DNA from: JAPPHA01 sp964291635
GTDB lineage: Bacteria; Pseudomonadota; Alphaproteobacteria; Rhodobacterales; Rhodobacteraceae
Reading direction: 5' to 3'
DNA length: 64,000 bases
NCBI GenBank assembly: GCA_964291635.2
Contig: OZ219894.1
Span: forward strand, 124,001 to 188,000
In this document: positions 1 to 9,681 of the stretch, piece after piece
How positions within the stretch are numbered: position 1 is the first letter of the stretch
Layout of the letters: the number at the start of each line of letters is the position of its first letter
Notes under the pieces: generated by a model
Told to the model about the DNA's origin: nothing
The model's database searches: none
The model's input: only the letters and a program-made list of their open reading frames with translations
Translations under genes and position numbers: made by a program

Positions 1-333
1 ATCGTGATGTTCCGTTTTGCCCGGCCTGTCGTGTGTGATGGGACGGGTCTGCCCGGCTTGACGGGTGGTTTCGGGTCGAAAGATTTCCTTTTGGATCGTT
101 CTGCTTTCACGCAGGAAACTTTCCGGTCTGAACTGGGTTTCCAGGCATCCCTTGCCTTCCGCCTCAAACCCAACTTGACGGCGTTCAGATAATACCGAAA
201 CCGAAAGCGGCGCGACAGGACAGCATACCGTTCCGCCATCATTCGCAAACCCGGAATGCCGACAACGCTTTATTCCGGCGTTCCCGCAGCCGGGGCGGCC
301 GTGCTGCCATAATTTTCCGGTCGCGGCCCCTGA
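1..333. other. No gene recognised at window start
   Basis: No frame here gives a recognisable product. A 62-codon open frame at 4-192 has no ribosome binding site or family resemblance and is probably chance. The stretch borders an integrase relic, so it may be part of an old integrated element. Confidence 0.4.
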
Positions 334-636
334 GCGCCTCCCGCCTGGCTGGAAAATTTCGCCGCGCTGATCCGCAACGCGAATACGCGCGACGTATGTG
401 CTCCGGCAAAATACCGGCTGTTCGACTGGCTCGCCGAGCCCAGCATTGAGGACATCCTGGCGATCCGACCGGTGCATATCGCCGCCTGGCTCGATGTCCG
501 CATGCGCGAGTCCTCGCGCCCGACCCTCAAGGAGGAATTTGCCTTCCGGCACCTCCTTGACTGGCTGACCGTCCGTCAGGTGGTGTCGGCGTCGTCTGCT
601 GGTGGTCCTGGTAGAGACCGTCGGAGGTCTGAGTAA
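334..636 (+). pseudogene. Tyrosine recombinase/integrase relic (N-terminal SAM-like domain only)
   Basis: The frame opens after a stop at 331 and runs to TAA at 634. It has no convincing start codon. From about 349 to 583 the translation resembles the core-binding domain of XerC/phage-type integrases: LIRNANTRDV, then RLFDWLAEPSIEDILAIRP, then HIAAWLDVRM, then RPTLKEEFAFRHLLDWLTV. In intact family members this is followed by the catalytic domain with the Arg-His-Arg-Tyr residues. Here the similarity stops at about residue 80 and the frame closes soon after, so the protein cannot be catalytic. I read it as the remnant of a mobile element. The domain call rests on pattern recognition of the conserved spacing, not on a search. 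Confidence 0.6.
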
Positions 637-658
637 CTTGTAACATTTGTACAAGTTA
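634..658. promoter_or_regulatory. Perfect inverted repeat, candidate operator
   Basis: Two 8-base arms, TAACTTGT (634-641) and ACAAGTTA (651-658), are exact reverse complements separated by 9 bases. The site lies about 165 bases before the ferredoxin oxidoreductase gene and is AT-rich in a GC-rich setting. Symmetry and position fit a repressor or activator site. No regulator gene is adjacent. Confidence 0.4.
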
Positions 659-823
659 TCTTAGAGGGGGACGATCGGGTCCTGCGGACAAACCGTCCAA
701 CCATCAAGCACTGGCCAATGCCAATAAAATGTTCATACTGTTCATGTTCGGTGCTCATCCGCGATCGCCGGAAACGCCTGAATTCCTCCGTCGGAGGCAC
801 GAACTGAATTCGCGGGATAATCG

Positions 824-3800
824 ATGAACGACTCGCCGGTCCGGCTTGACGACAAATTCAGTCTGTCGAAGGATCGCATCATTCTGAACGGCTCGCAGGC
901 GCTGGTCAGGTTATGCCTGCTCCAGGCAGAACGTGACCGGCAGACCGGACTGAAGACAGGCGGCTACGTTTCCGGTTACCGAGGTTCGCCGCTTGGAGGC
1001 GTTGACCAGCATTTTCACGGAGCTGGAGAGGAACTGGCCGCGGCCGGTGTCGTGTTCGAACCCGGCCTCAATGAAGATCTCGCGGCAACCGCGATCTGGG
1101 GCACCCAGCAGGCCGAACTCCATGGTGAAGGCACCCAGGATGGGGTGTTCGGAATGTGGTATGGCAAAGGTCCCGGTGTCGACCGGTCCGGGGACGTTTT
1201 CCGGCACGGGAATCTCGCCGGTAGCTCGCGAAATGGCGGCGTCGTTGTCCTGATGGGCGACGACCATACTTGCGAGAGTTCAACCACGGCCCATCAAAGC
1301 GAATTCGCCCTCGTCGACGCAATGATCCCGATACTCAACCCGGCGGACATCGCGGACCTGCTCTCTTTCGGCCTGCATGGCTGGGCGCTGTCCCGTTACG
1401 CCGGCACCTGGTGCGGATTGAAATGCGTCAAGGAAATCATCGAATCCACTGCTGTCGTCGATGCTGCTCCATCGCGGTTTCGGGTTTGCGTGCCGAAAGA
1501 AGACTCCCGACCACCAGGCGGCCTCAACATCCGTCTCCATGACACCCCGCACGCCCAGGAAGCCCGACTTCACCGGCACAAGATTGCCGCAGCCAGGGCG
1601 TATGTTCGAGCCAATGACCTCGACCGGATTGTAACCCGGCCCAAGGGGAGTTCCGCGATCGGGATTGTCAGCACCGGAAAATCTTGGACCGACGTCATCC
1701 AGGCAATCGACGAACTCGGCCTCGACACCAGTACGGCTCTCGAGGCCGGGATTGGCCTTTACAAGGTCGCCATGCCCTGGCCGCTTGAGCCAGGGACACT
1801 GGTCGAATTCGCAACCGGTCTCGACCTGCTGATCGTGGTCGAGGAAAAACGCGGTCTCATCGAGCAGCAAGCGCGGTCGATTCTCTACGGCCGCGCCGGT
1901 GCACCTCCGATCATCGGGAAAGAGGATGAAAACGGGAACGTTCTCTTCCCGTCGGAATCGGCCCTCAATCCATTGCACATTGCCGCCGTGATCGGAGCTC
2001 GAGCAGCTGACCTTCAGAGAAACCGAAAACTCGAGGATCGAAGCAACGAGCTTGCCGCGATCCTGTCCAGGCAACGCGATTCACAATTCGTTGAACGTCA
2101 ACCTTATTTTTGTGCCGGTTGTCCTCACAACAGTTCGACGCACGTACCTGAAGAATCGCGCGCCTACGCCGGCATCGGTTGTCATTGGATGGTACAATTC
2201 ATGGACCGTCGCACCCTGGGCTATACGCACATGGGCGGCGAAGGCGCGAACTGGATCGGCGAATCACGTTTTTCGAAACGCGGGCACGTGTTCCAGAACA
2301 TGGGCGACGGCACATACAACCATTCCGGCCTGCTGGCGATACGTGCAGCACTCGCATCCGGAACGAACATGACCTTCAAGATCCTGTACAATGACGCGGT
2401 CGCCATGACGGGAGGCCAAAGCCATGAAGGGAACCTGAGCCCGCTTCAAATCGCCAGGGACGTCACTGCTCTTGGCGTATCGCGAGTGGATCTCGTGACG
2501 GACAGTCCCAAGTCATACCGCGGACGCGAATTGCCGGGCCATACACGAGTTCATCACAGGGACAACCTGATGGTCGTCCAGACCGCATTGTCCGAAACCG
2601 ACGGCGTGACGGTCCTGATCTATGAACAGACATGCGCTGCAGAAAAAAGGCGCCGAAGAAAACGCGGAACCCTGCCCGAGCCACCTCGGCGCGTATTCAT
2701 CCACGAAGGAGTCTGCGAGGGGTGCGGCGACTGCGGCATCCAGTCGAACTGCGTGGCGATTCTCCCGGTCGAGACCGAATTCGGGCGAAAACGCCAGATT
2801 GATCAATACTCGTGCAACAAGGACTTTTCATGTGTTCGGGGTTTCTGTCCCAGTTTCGTGACGGTCGAAGACCCGGTCCTGCATGACGGACATCAGCCCG
2901 CTCTTGCGGTTACTGTCGCTGTTCCGGAACCGCAGCTCGAGACGCTGGAACGGCCCTGGTCAATCGCGGTTGCCGGCGTCGGCGGAACGGGCGTTGTCAC
3001 GGTCGCCGCGCTGCTTGGAATGGCCGCACATGTCGAGGGCCTCGGTTGTGGAATTGTCGACATGGCCGGGCTGGCCCAGAAGGGTGGCGCGGTTGTTTCC
3101 CATGTTCGTATCGCGAAATCTCCGTCCGATATCGGTGCGATCCGGATTGCGTCCCAAGGTGCGGATCTCGTCATCGGCTGCGACCTCGTCGTCTCGGGCA
3201 GTCGCGATATCGTGTCCCTGATTCGGCCGGGGCAAACCGGCGTTGTCGTCAACAGCAACGAACTCATGACGGGTGATTTTGTTCGGGATTCCGATTTCAG
3301 TTTGCCTGCCGACGAAATCTCCCGTTCGATTTCCGAGTTGGCCGGCGACGACATGACGACATTCGTCAATGCGACGAGGATCGCATCCGAGCGGATTGGC
3401 GACACCATTGCCGCGAATCTGTTCATGCTCGGTGTCGCGTTTCAAAAGGGAATGGTCCCGGTATCGGCGGAATCACTGCGTGAGGCCATCCGCATCAACG
3501 GGACCGCCGTCGAGAGCAATTTGCTGGCATTCGAAACGGGGCGGCTATGGGCCTATTCTCCTGAAGAGGTTTCCGAGGCTCATTCTCCCGCGTGCACGAG
3601 CCAGGGAACGGAAATCCTGTCCGATGTCGCGAACATCGAGGCCCTGGTCGAACGCCGCAGCGAACAGCTGGTGGAATACCAGAACCGGGCGTATGCCGAC
3701 CGGTATCGCCGATTGGTCGCTACGGCCGCCGGAATCGATCGCGATCGCTCCAACGGTGCACCTGACGGTCAAGTTCATGAAAATGGTTCAAATCGGCTGA

Positions 3801-4321
3801 CTCGCGCGGTCGCGCACTCGTATTTTAAGTTAATGGCGTACAAGGACGAATACGAGGTCGCCCGGTTGTACTCCGACCCTTGGTTCGAGACTTCACTCAA
3901 GCGAACGTTCAAATCCCATGGCCGGCTGAAACTCCATCTCGCGCCACCATTGCTCGCCCGGCGCGAGCGCTCTTCGGGCCGCATGCAGAAACGTGAATTC
4001 GGACCATGGATATTCTCGGTTCTCAGGCTGCTCGGCAAATTGAGGAAATTACGCGGGACACCTTTTGATCCTTTCGGGCATACTAGGGAACGGCGGATGG
4101 AACGCCGGTTGATTTCGGACTATGAGAAGCTGGTTCGCCGCATGGCGGAGATTGGCCCGGCATTGGACTACGACGTCGCTGTCGAACTTGCCAGGCTACC
4201 GGAAATCATCCGGGGATTTGGTCCCGTCAAGGCTGATAACGTTGAAAAGGCCAGAAAAAAGCGGGAAGAACTGCTCGGAAACCTCAGGATGGCCGCGGCA
4301 ACAGGCGCTGCCGCTGATTGA
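824..4321 (+). CDS. Fused indolepyruvate ferredoxin oxidoreductase (IorA-IorB type)
   Basis: This enzyme family oxidatively decarboxylates aryl-pyruvates from aromatic amino acids to acyl-CoA, passing electrons to ferredoxin. The 1165-residue protein has the bacterial fused layout. An N-terminal pyrimidine-binding part carries YRGSPLGG (about residue 52). A cysteine cluster CAGCPH follows (about 430), then the thiamine diphosphate motif GDGTYNHSG (about 494). A cysteine-rich iron-sulfur segment contains CEGCGDCGIQSNC (about 632-645) and further cysteines to about 675. The gamma domain starts with GVGGTGVVT (about 719), and a long C-terminal extension closes the protein. Archaeal enzymes split these parts over two genes. 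It stands alone, with an inverted repeat about 165 bases upstream that may control it. The ATG at 824 gives the N-terminus expected for the family. The true 2-oxoacid preference cannot be read from the sequence. Confidence 0.92.
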   Translation: MNDSPVRLDDKFSLSKDRIILNGSQALVRLCLLQAERDRQTGLKTGGYVSGYRGSPLGGVDQHFHGAGEELAAAGVVFEPGLNEDLAATAIWGTQQAELHGEGTQDGVFGMWYGKGPGVDRSGDVFRHGNLAGSSRNGGVVVLMGDDHTCESSTTAHQSEFALVDAMIPILNPADIADLLSFGLHGWALSRYAGTWCGLKCVKEIIESTAVVDAAPSRFRVCVPKEDSRPPGGLNIRLHDTPHAQEARLHRHKIAAARAYVRANDLDRIVTRPKGSSAIGIVSTGKSWTDVIQAIDELGLDTSTALEAGIGLYKVAMPWPLEPGTLVEFATGLDLLIVVEEKRGLIEQQARSILYGRAGAPPIIGKEDENGNVLFPSESALNPLHIAAVIGARAADLQRNRKLEDRSNELAAILSRQRDSQFVERQPYFCAGCPHNSSTHVPEESRAYAGIGCHWMVQFMDRRTLGYTHMGGEGANWIGESRFSKRGHVFQNMGDGTYNHSGLLAIRAALASGTNMTFKILYNDAVAMTGGQSHEGNLSPLQIARDVTALGVSRVDLVTDSPKSYRGRELPGHTRVHHRDNLMVVQTALSETDGVTVLIYEQTCAAEKRRRRKRGTLPEPPRRVFIHEGVCEGCGDCGIQSNCVAILPVETEFGRKRQIDQYSCNKDFSCVRGFCPSFVTVEDPVLHDGHQPALAVTVAVPEPQLETLERPWSIAVAGVGGTGVVTVAALLGMAAHVEGLGCGIVDMAGLAQKGGAVVSHVRIAKSPSDIGAIRIASQGADLVIGCDLVVSGSRDIVSLIRPGQTGVVVNSNELMTGDFVRDSDFSLPADEISRSISELAGDDMTTFVNATRIASERIGDTIAANLFMLGVAFQKGMVPVSAESLREAIRINGTAVESNLLAFETGRLWAYSPEEVSEAHSPACTSQGTEILSDVANIEALVERRSEQLVEYQNRAYADRYRRLVATAAGIDRDRSNGAPDGQVHENGSNRLTRAVAHSYFKLMAYKDEYEVARLYSDPWFETSLKRTFKSHGRLKLHLAPPLLARRERSSGRMQKREFGPWIFSVLRLLGKLRKLRGTPFDPFGHTRERRMERRLISDYEKLVRRMAEIGPALDYDVAVELARLPEIIRGFGPVKADNVEKARKKREELLGNLRMAAATGAAAD

Positions 4322-4542
4322 CTCGAGGACCGACGGATTTGACGCTGCTCGGCAAACGGCGACGTCCGATAACTCGGTACAGTCAGGGATCGCTTCCGAA
4401 TCGTCGCGTCAGGCTTCCTGCAACAGGAATGCGCGCGGGCGTATGTGGGCGGGTCGCGCCGCTGCCACGATCGAGCACCTGCGTCGCTGCGGGTAATTTG
4501 ATATGGTCGCCGTGACTTGCCAAAAATGAGACAGATGTAAAC

Positions 4543-5013
4543 ATGGCCATGGACCATACGTACAACGCGACGGTGACCTGGACCGGCAACCAAGGCGAAG
4601 GCGCGCGGCACTACCGGAACTACGGTCGGGAGCATGAAATCTCCTGTCCCGGAAAGCCGGTGATCCAGGGCTCGGCCGACCCGGCCTATCTGGGCGACTC
4701 CGCCCGGCACAATCCGGAGGACCTGCTGGTGGCGGCGCTCTCGGCCTGCCACATGCTCTGGTACCTGCACCTGTGTACGACCGCCGGGGTCGTGGTGACG
4801 GCCTACGAAGACACCGCTGTCGGCACGATGCGTACCCAAGCGGACGGCTCCGGCGAGTTCACGGAAGTGACGCTCCGGCCGCGGGTCACGCTTGCCGGCG
4901 GCAACGACGGCGCGTTAGCGGAACGCCTGCACGAAACGGCGAACGCGATGTGTTTCATCGCCCGTTCGGTCAACTTCCCGGTAGCGCATGTGCCGGAGAT
5001 CGTGATCGAATAG
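4543..5013 (+). CDS. OsmC family protein
   Basis: This is a 156-residue protein of the OsmC/Ohr fold, a group of small thiol peroxidases and related proteins that reduce organic hydroperoxides. The N-terminus (YNATVTWTG, then a strand-rich stretch to about residue 40) and the helix LVAALSACHMLWYLHLC (about 64-80) match the family. The cysteine in SACHM is at the position of the first reactive cysteine. A second cysteine lies near residue 146 in NAMCFIARS, consistent with the usual redox pair. The gene is monocistronic, 222 bases after the ferredoxin oxidoreductase. Substrate is unknown, since many OsmC-like proteins of this subgroup are uncharacterised. Confidence 0.85.
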   Translation: MAMDHTYNATVTWTGNQGEGARHYRNYGREHEISCPGKPVIQGSADPAYLGDSARHNPEDLLVAALSACHMLWYLHLCTTAGVVVTAYEDTAVGTMRTQADGSGEFTEVTLRPRVTLAGGNDGALAERLHETANAMCFIARSVNFPVAHVPEIVIE

Positions 5014-5276
5014 ACCTGGAAGGCATGACGCCGGGCTTGGGACCGACCGGCGATCGCATCGGCTGGAAGCAGACAGGAGTTTGACCCGACCCGATCACGA
5101 TCTGACGATGAACGACTTGGCTTTTGTCGAAGAGTGCACCGGAAAATCGAGCGCTGCCAACCGGTCTGGTGCCAGACAACCGCTGGATCGAAGGCGAAGT
5201 CACGGATGCAGCAAGGTCCCTGCCTGTCGAAACCAGCAACGGATTTGCGAGAAAGGGCCTGACTTTCGGGGGTTGG

Positions 5277-5353
5277 TGGCGCGGTTGACGGGGCTCGAAC
5301 CCGCGACCTTCGGCGTGACAGGCCGACACTCTAACCGACTGAGCTACAACCGC
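5277..5353 (-). tRNA. tRNA-Asp (anticodon GTC)
   Basis: Read on the minus strand the gene folds as a cloverleaf. The 7-bp acceptor stem is GCGGTTG paired with CAACCGC, followed by discriminator G and an encoded CCA (5277-5279). The D arm contains AGCTCAGTCGGTTAGAGT, the T loop contains GGTTCGAGCCC, and anticodon GTC maps to 5317-5319. It lies 129 bases from tRNA-Val on the same strand, so the two may be co-transcribed from upstream of tRNA-Val. Confidence 0.97.
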
Positions 5354-5482
5354 GCGATTTCCCTTTAGGCACCGCCACGATTGACGTCAAGACTCGGGCG
5401 GTAGATTTCCAGATATCCGTCTGTCTTTGCCAACCGGGGCCTCAAGTCGAAGGAGAGCCTGGGGGCATTCGCCCCTTGATTC

Positions 5483-5558
<76 letters not shown>

Positions 5559-5721
5559 CCAGATGCGCCATTAATGACATATGCGGTGTTCTGCAAGCTG
5601 CCTTCGCCGCACTCAACCAACCGAATCCCACCCAACACCTCGCCGTGATGTGGCCCGCCAGGCACCCGGCGGTCCAGGCGCCGCCATCGAAACGCGCCAC
5701 AATTGATCCGGCAAAGCCTCG

Positions 5722-8130
5722 TCAATGAGTGGCAGTGGAAACGTCGGGGTCAGTCCTCGCCGCAATGGCGGCGAACTCGGCTTCGAATTCCGAGTCATCC
5801 CATTCGACCGGTTCCGGCTGACGCACCAGCGTCAGCTTGAGTACATCTTCGACCGAACTGACAGGCATGATTGTGAGATTGTTCACGACGTCTTCATCAA
5901 TCTCACGCAAGTCCTTTTCGTTGTCCTTCGGGATGATGACCGTATTTATGCCGCCCCGAAGAGCCGCCAACAGTTTCTCCTTCAGGCCTCCGATCGGAAG
6001 CACGTTGCCACGAAGCGTGATTTCCCCGGTCATCGCGATGTTCTTGTAGACCGGAATGCCTGTCAACACTGACACAATCGCCGTGACCATGGCGATTCCC
6101 GCAGACGGACCATCCTTGGGTGTCGCTCCCTCCGGAACATGGACATGGATATCCATGCGCGCAAATTGAGTGGGTTTGATACCAATGCCGGGAGACATTG
6201 AACGAACGAGCGAGGACGCGGCGTCGATCGATTCCTTCATGACGTCGCCAAGTTTTCCTGTCGTCTTCATCTGCCCCTTGCCGGGCATCTTCAGTGCCTC
6301 GATCGAGAGCAGGTCTCCCCCCGCCTGGGTCCATGCGAGTCCGGTCGCAACACCGACCTGGTCAAGCTCCTCCGCCAAGCCATATTTGAAACGGCGGACA
6401 CCAAGGAAGTCCTCAAGATTGTCGAGATCGACCGAGACTGACTCCGAATTGCCGCGTACGATTTCCGTTACCGACTTGCGCGCAAGCTTGGCTATTTCGC
6501 GTTCCAGGTTTCGTACACCTGCTTCGCGGGTGTAGGTCCTGATGATCTGGACGAGCGCATCGTCGGACAATAGGAACTCTTGCTCCTTGAGCCCGTGGCG
6601 GGACAACTGTTTCGGAAACAGATGCCTGCGCGCGATCTCGAGTTTTTCGTCCTCCGTGTAGCCTGGAAGCGCAATCGTCTCCATCCGGTCAAGCAGGGGT
6701 TCGGGCATGTTGTACGTATTGGCTGTCGTCAGGAACATGACATTGGAAAGATCGTACTCGAACTCGAGATAGTGATCCGTGAACGTTGAATTCTGTTCGG
6801 GATCGAGAACCTCCAGCATCGCCGACGCGGGATCGCCGCGAAAGTCACGGCCCATCTTGTCGATTTCGTCGAGAAGAATCAGCGGATTGATCGTTTTCCC
6901 CTTTTTCATCGAATAGATGATCTTGCCCGGCATCGATCCGATGTACGTACGCCTGTGACCGCGAATCTCGGCTTCATCGCGGACACCGCCCAGCGAAATC
7001 CGAATGAACTCCCGTCCCGTCGCCCTTGCCACGGACTTTCCGAGCGACGTCTTTCCAACTCCGGGTGGACCGACCAGGCACAGGATCGGTCCACGCAATT
7101 TCTTGGATCTTTGCTGTACGGCAAGGTACTCGACAATGCGTTCCTTGACCTTTTCCAGGCCATAGTGATCTGCATCCAGGACTTCCTGGGCAACGTTCAG
7201 ATCCTTGCGAACGCGGCTTTTCTTCCCCCAGGGAATCGAGAGTATCCATTCGAGGTAGTTCCGGACGACGGTCGCCTCCGCCGACATCGGCGGCATTTGC
7301 CGGAACTTCTTGAGTTCGCCCTCTGCCCTCTCGCGTGCTTCCTTGGACAGTTTCGTCTTGGAAATCCGTTGCTCGATTTCTCCGGCTTCGTCAACGCTTC
7401 CCTCACCGTCGCCAAGTTCCTTCTGGATCGCCTTCATCTGTTCGTTCAGATAGTATTCCCTCTGGGTGCGCTCCATCTGTGTCTTGACGCGACGCTTGAT
7501 CTTTTTCTCGACCCTCAGGACTGACAGTTCACTCTCGAGGTGAACCCAAATGGCTTCCAGCCGTTCGCCAAGGTCGACGGTTTCCAGCAACTCCTGTTTC
7601 TTGTTCAGGGGAATTGCCAGGTGGCTCGCGACGATGTCTGCGAGAGTCGAAGGTGTCGTTTCTTCGGAAATGGCAGAGATGGCGTCATCCGAAACCTGTT
7701 TGCTCGCCTTGGCATAGGTCCCGAAAGCCTTGATGACCGCCTTGAACAGCGGCTTGGAGTATCCGTCTTCGGACTCGATGTCGGGGAATGGTTCGACGTC
7801 GACCTCGTAGTAGTCATCTTCCCGAACGTATTCGAGAATCCGTACACGTTCCTTGCCTTCGACGATGACCTTGACGGTTCCATCCGGTAGCTTGAGGAGT
7901 TGAACAACCGAGGCAAGCACACCGATCGAATAAATGCCTGATGGTTCAGGGTCGTCGTCGGACGAATCCTTCTGGGCAACCAGGAGGATCGGGGTGTCCT
8001 CGTTCATCACGAGTTCCAGCGCACGTATCGACTTGTCGCGCCCTACGAACAGTGGAACGATCATGTGCGGGAACACGACGATATCCCGCAGGGGCAGAAC
8101 CGGACACCTGTTTCCGGGTTTCTTGGTCAT
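5722..8130 (-). CDS. lon: ATP-dependent protease La (Lon)
   Basis: Lon is a cytoplasmic AAA+ serine protease that degrades damaged proteins and some regulators. The 802-residue length is normal. The N-terminal LonN domain begins with PVLPLRDIVVFPHMIVPLFVGR. Walker A is GPPGVGKTS (about residue 355) and Walker B is LILLDEIDK. The catalytic Ser-Lys dyad is visible in PKDGPSAGIAM (Ser about 675) and GGLKEKLLAAL (Lys about 718), close to the Escherichia coli positions. Downstream on the same strand come tRNA-Val and tRNA-Asp. The hupB gene that often follows lon in alphaproteobacteria is absent. A promoter-like sequence lies about 135-165 bases upstream. Confidence 0.98.
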   Translation of the reverse strand: MTKKPGNRCPVLPLRDIVVFPHMIVPLFVGRDKSIRALELVMNEDTPILLVAQKDSSDDDPEPSGIYSIGVLASVVQLLKLPDGTVKVIVEGKERVRILEYVREDDYYEVDVEPFPDIESEDGYSKPLFKAVIKAFGTYAKASKQVSDDAISAISEETTPSTLADIVASHLAIPLNKKQELLETVDLGERLEAIWVHLESELSVLRVEKKIKRRVKTQMERTQREYYLNEQMKAIQKELGDGEGSVDEAGEIEQRISKTKLSKEARERAEGELKKFRQMPPMSAEATVVRNYLEWILSIPWGKKSRVRKDLNVAQEVLDADHYGLEKVKERIVEYLAVQQRSKKLRGPILCLVGPPGVGKTSLGKSVARATGREFIRISLGGVRDEAEIRGHRRTYIGSMPGKIIYSMKKGKTINPLILLDEIDKMGRDFRGDPASAMLEVLDPEQNSTFTDHYLEFEYDLSNVMFLTTANTYNMPEPLLDRMETIALPGYTEDEKLEIARRHLFPKQLSRHGLKEQEFLLSDDALVQIIRTYTREAGVRNLEREIAKLARKSVTEIVRGNSESVSVDLDNLEDFLGVRRFKYGLAEELDQVGVATGLAWTQAGGDLLSIEALKMPGKGQMKTTGKLGDVMKESIDAASSLVRSMSPGIGIKPTQFARMDIHVHVPEGATPKDGPSAGIAMVTAIVSVLTGIPVYKNIAMTGEITLRGNVLPIGGLKEKLLAALRGGINTVIIPKDNEKDLREIDEDVVNNLTIMPVSSVEDVLKLTLVRQPEPVEWDDSEFEAEFAAIAARTDPDVSTATH

Positions 8131-8263
8131 GGTTTCGTCCTGTCATTCCTGAAACTGGGTGACACAGAAATCCGGCAATCGGCCCTGGCTCTCCGTGGCG
8201 CCCGTGCCTTGCCGCACGAACAAGCCCATTGACGAGGCCGTCTCCTGATCATGGTGCACGCAA

Positions 8264-8294
8264 TTTATCTGGAATTGCAATCCGGATTTGTCAA
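8264..8294 (-). promoter_or_regulatory. Possible lon promoter
   Basis: On the minus strand TTGACA (8289-8294), preceded by CC, is followed after about 18-19 bases by AGATAA/GATAAA (8264-8270). The CTTGAC form of the -35 element resembles alphaproteobacterial heat-shock (RpoH) promoters, which would suit lon, but the -10 is not decisive. The spacing to the start at 8130 is long. Confidence 0.3.
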
Positions 8295-8679
8295 GGATCA
8301 CTGGCCCAATGAAACACCCGGGTTACCGTGTTCTTACCGCCAATACCGAATTCAACGCCGCCGCCGTCCAGCCATTGATATTGCCGCGCGGTCAATGAAT
8401 GCCATCAATGCGAGACCTGCGGTGCGACTGCCCGCGCCATCATGACGTCCGCTTTCGGGGCGACCATTCCGGCCCGGCTTACGATGGATCATTCGGTGTT
8501 CTGCCCACGCGGCAGCCGGATACTGCCACCTGCGGACGGATTTTCCGGATCGTATTCCAAGGATTGGCGCGGCTTTCCCGGGACCAAAACATCCGGTGCA
8601 AAAGTCAGATATTCCGACGGTCGTGCCAGCCGCAAATCCTGCCTGTTCGCGGCAGGATAGCCGCCAGTTCCCGTGCCGG
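8295..8679. other. Intergenic stretch without a recognised gene
   Basis: This stretch lies between the lon promoter region and the end of the MocA-type dehydrogenase gene. Open frames crossing it are antisense or extend out of the neighbouring gene, and none has a family signature. No tRNA or strong hairpin was seen. Confidence 0.5.
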
Positions 8680-9681
8680 TCAATCCATGGGGGCCTTCAG
8701 TCGGACAGGCCTTGCCGTCTGCACGGATTCCCGGGCCGCATCGGCAATCTGCTGCGCCGCAAGTCCGTCCTCCAGTGATGGCAAACCGGAGGCGTCGCCG
8801 GATCGGATCGCTCCTAGGAACGCGTGCAGCTCGTCGGCGTAGGTCGGAGCAAACCGTTCGTACCATGTCGGCATGAGCCCATCCTGCGACTGTCCGCCGG
8901 CCCCGCTTCTCAGGAATCGTCCTACCGGTTCCTGAAACGTCTGCAGCATGCCCAGCGATCCGTTCACTTCGACTCGCTCGTCCTGTCCATAGGCGGTCCG
9001 CCAACTGAAATCGAACTGGCACAGCGCACCACCGGGCATTCGCATCGTGATCATCGCCGTGTCGACCTCGCCGATATCGGCGAAAGACGGGTTCACAAGC
9101 ACCGATCCCATCGCAAAGAGTTCCACTGGGTGTTCCCCGGTGATCCACCGCGCCAGGTCGTAGAAATGCGCGCCTTTTTCGCCAAACAGCCCCCCGGATG
9201 TGCGGGTAAATTCCACGCTGGGCGGCGAGGCGGTGCGGGAGGTCACCAGGACTGCCTCGACACGGCCGATCTCGCCGGCCGAAACGGCCGCCTTGATACC
9301 GGCGTATCCGGCGTCGAATCGGCGATTGAAGGCAGTAGCTGCCACCAGATTCCCCTGGCGCGCCGAAGCAACAATCTGCCGGGCCGCATTCCGGTCGGAA
9401 GCCAGCGGTTTTTCACAGAGGAACGGAACGCCCGCAGCGATGCAGGCTGCCGCGACCTCTCCGTGCGAAGCCGTCGAGGACGCAATGATCGCGCCATCCG
9501 GGTCGCGCCCCAAGGCCTCCTCGACGGAATGGACGGCCAATGAACCAAATTCGGTGGCAAGGGATTCGGCAGCATCCGGAATCTTGTCGCAAACGACAGC
9601 GAGCCTAGCTTCCGGATGTGCGGCGACATTGCGCGCGTGAATTCGGCCGATTGTCCCCGCACCGATTATCGCAATTCGCAT
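8680..9681 (-). CDS. Gfo/Idh/MocA family NAD(P)-dependent oxidoreductase
   Basis: This 333-residue dehydrogenase belongs to the glucose-fructose oxidoreductase / inositol dehydrogenase family, which oxidises sugars and cyclitols at a ring hydroxyl. A Rossmann motif, IIGAGTIGRIHARNV, opens the protein. CEKPLASDRNAA (about residue 90-101) holds the conserved EKP lysine, and KGAHFYDLARWITGE (about 167-181) holds the D-x3-H-like catalytic region. It is the most downstream gene of a minus-strand sugar locus. Next to it are two decayed genes, a lactonase and a GMC oxidoreductase, and beyond them a divergent sugar ABC importer. The natural substrate is probably the imported sugar or cyclitol, but this is inferred from context only. 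Confidence 0.88.
   Translation of the reverse strand: MRIAIIGAGTIGRIHARNVAAHPEARLAVVCDKIPDAAESLATEFGSLAVHSVEEALGRDPDGAIIASSTASHGEVAAACIAAGVPFLCEKPLASDRNAARQIVASARQGNLVAATAFNRRFDAGYAGIKAAVSAGEIGRVEAVLVTSRTASPPSVEFTRTSGGLFGEKGAHFYDLARWITGEHPVELFAMGSVLVNPSFADIGEVDTAMITMRMPGGALCQFDFSWRTAYGQDERVEVNGSLGMLQTFQEPVGRFLRSGAGGQSQDGLMPTWYERFAPTYADELHAFLGAIRSGDASGLPSLEDGLAAQQIADAARESVQTARPVRLKAPMD

Noticed and set aside
4..192. 62-codon plus-strand frame at the window start
   Set aside because: It has no ribosome binding site and no family resemblance. It is too short to support without comparison.
1280..2074. 264-codon minus-strand frame inside the ferredoxin oxidoreductase gene
   Set aside because: It is antisense to a well-conserved coding region and shows no motif of its own.
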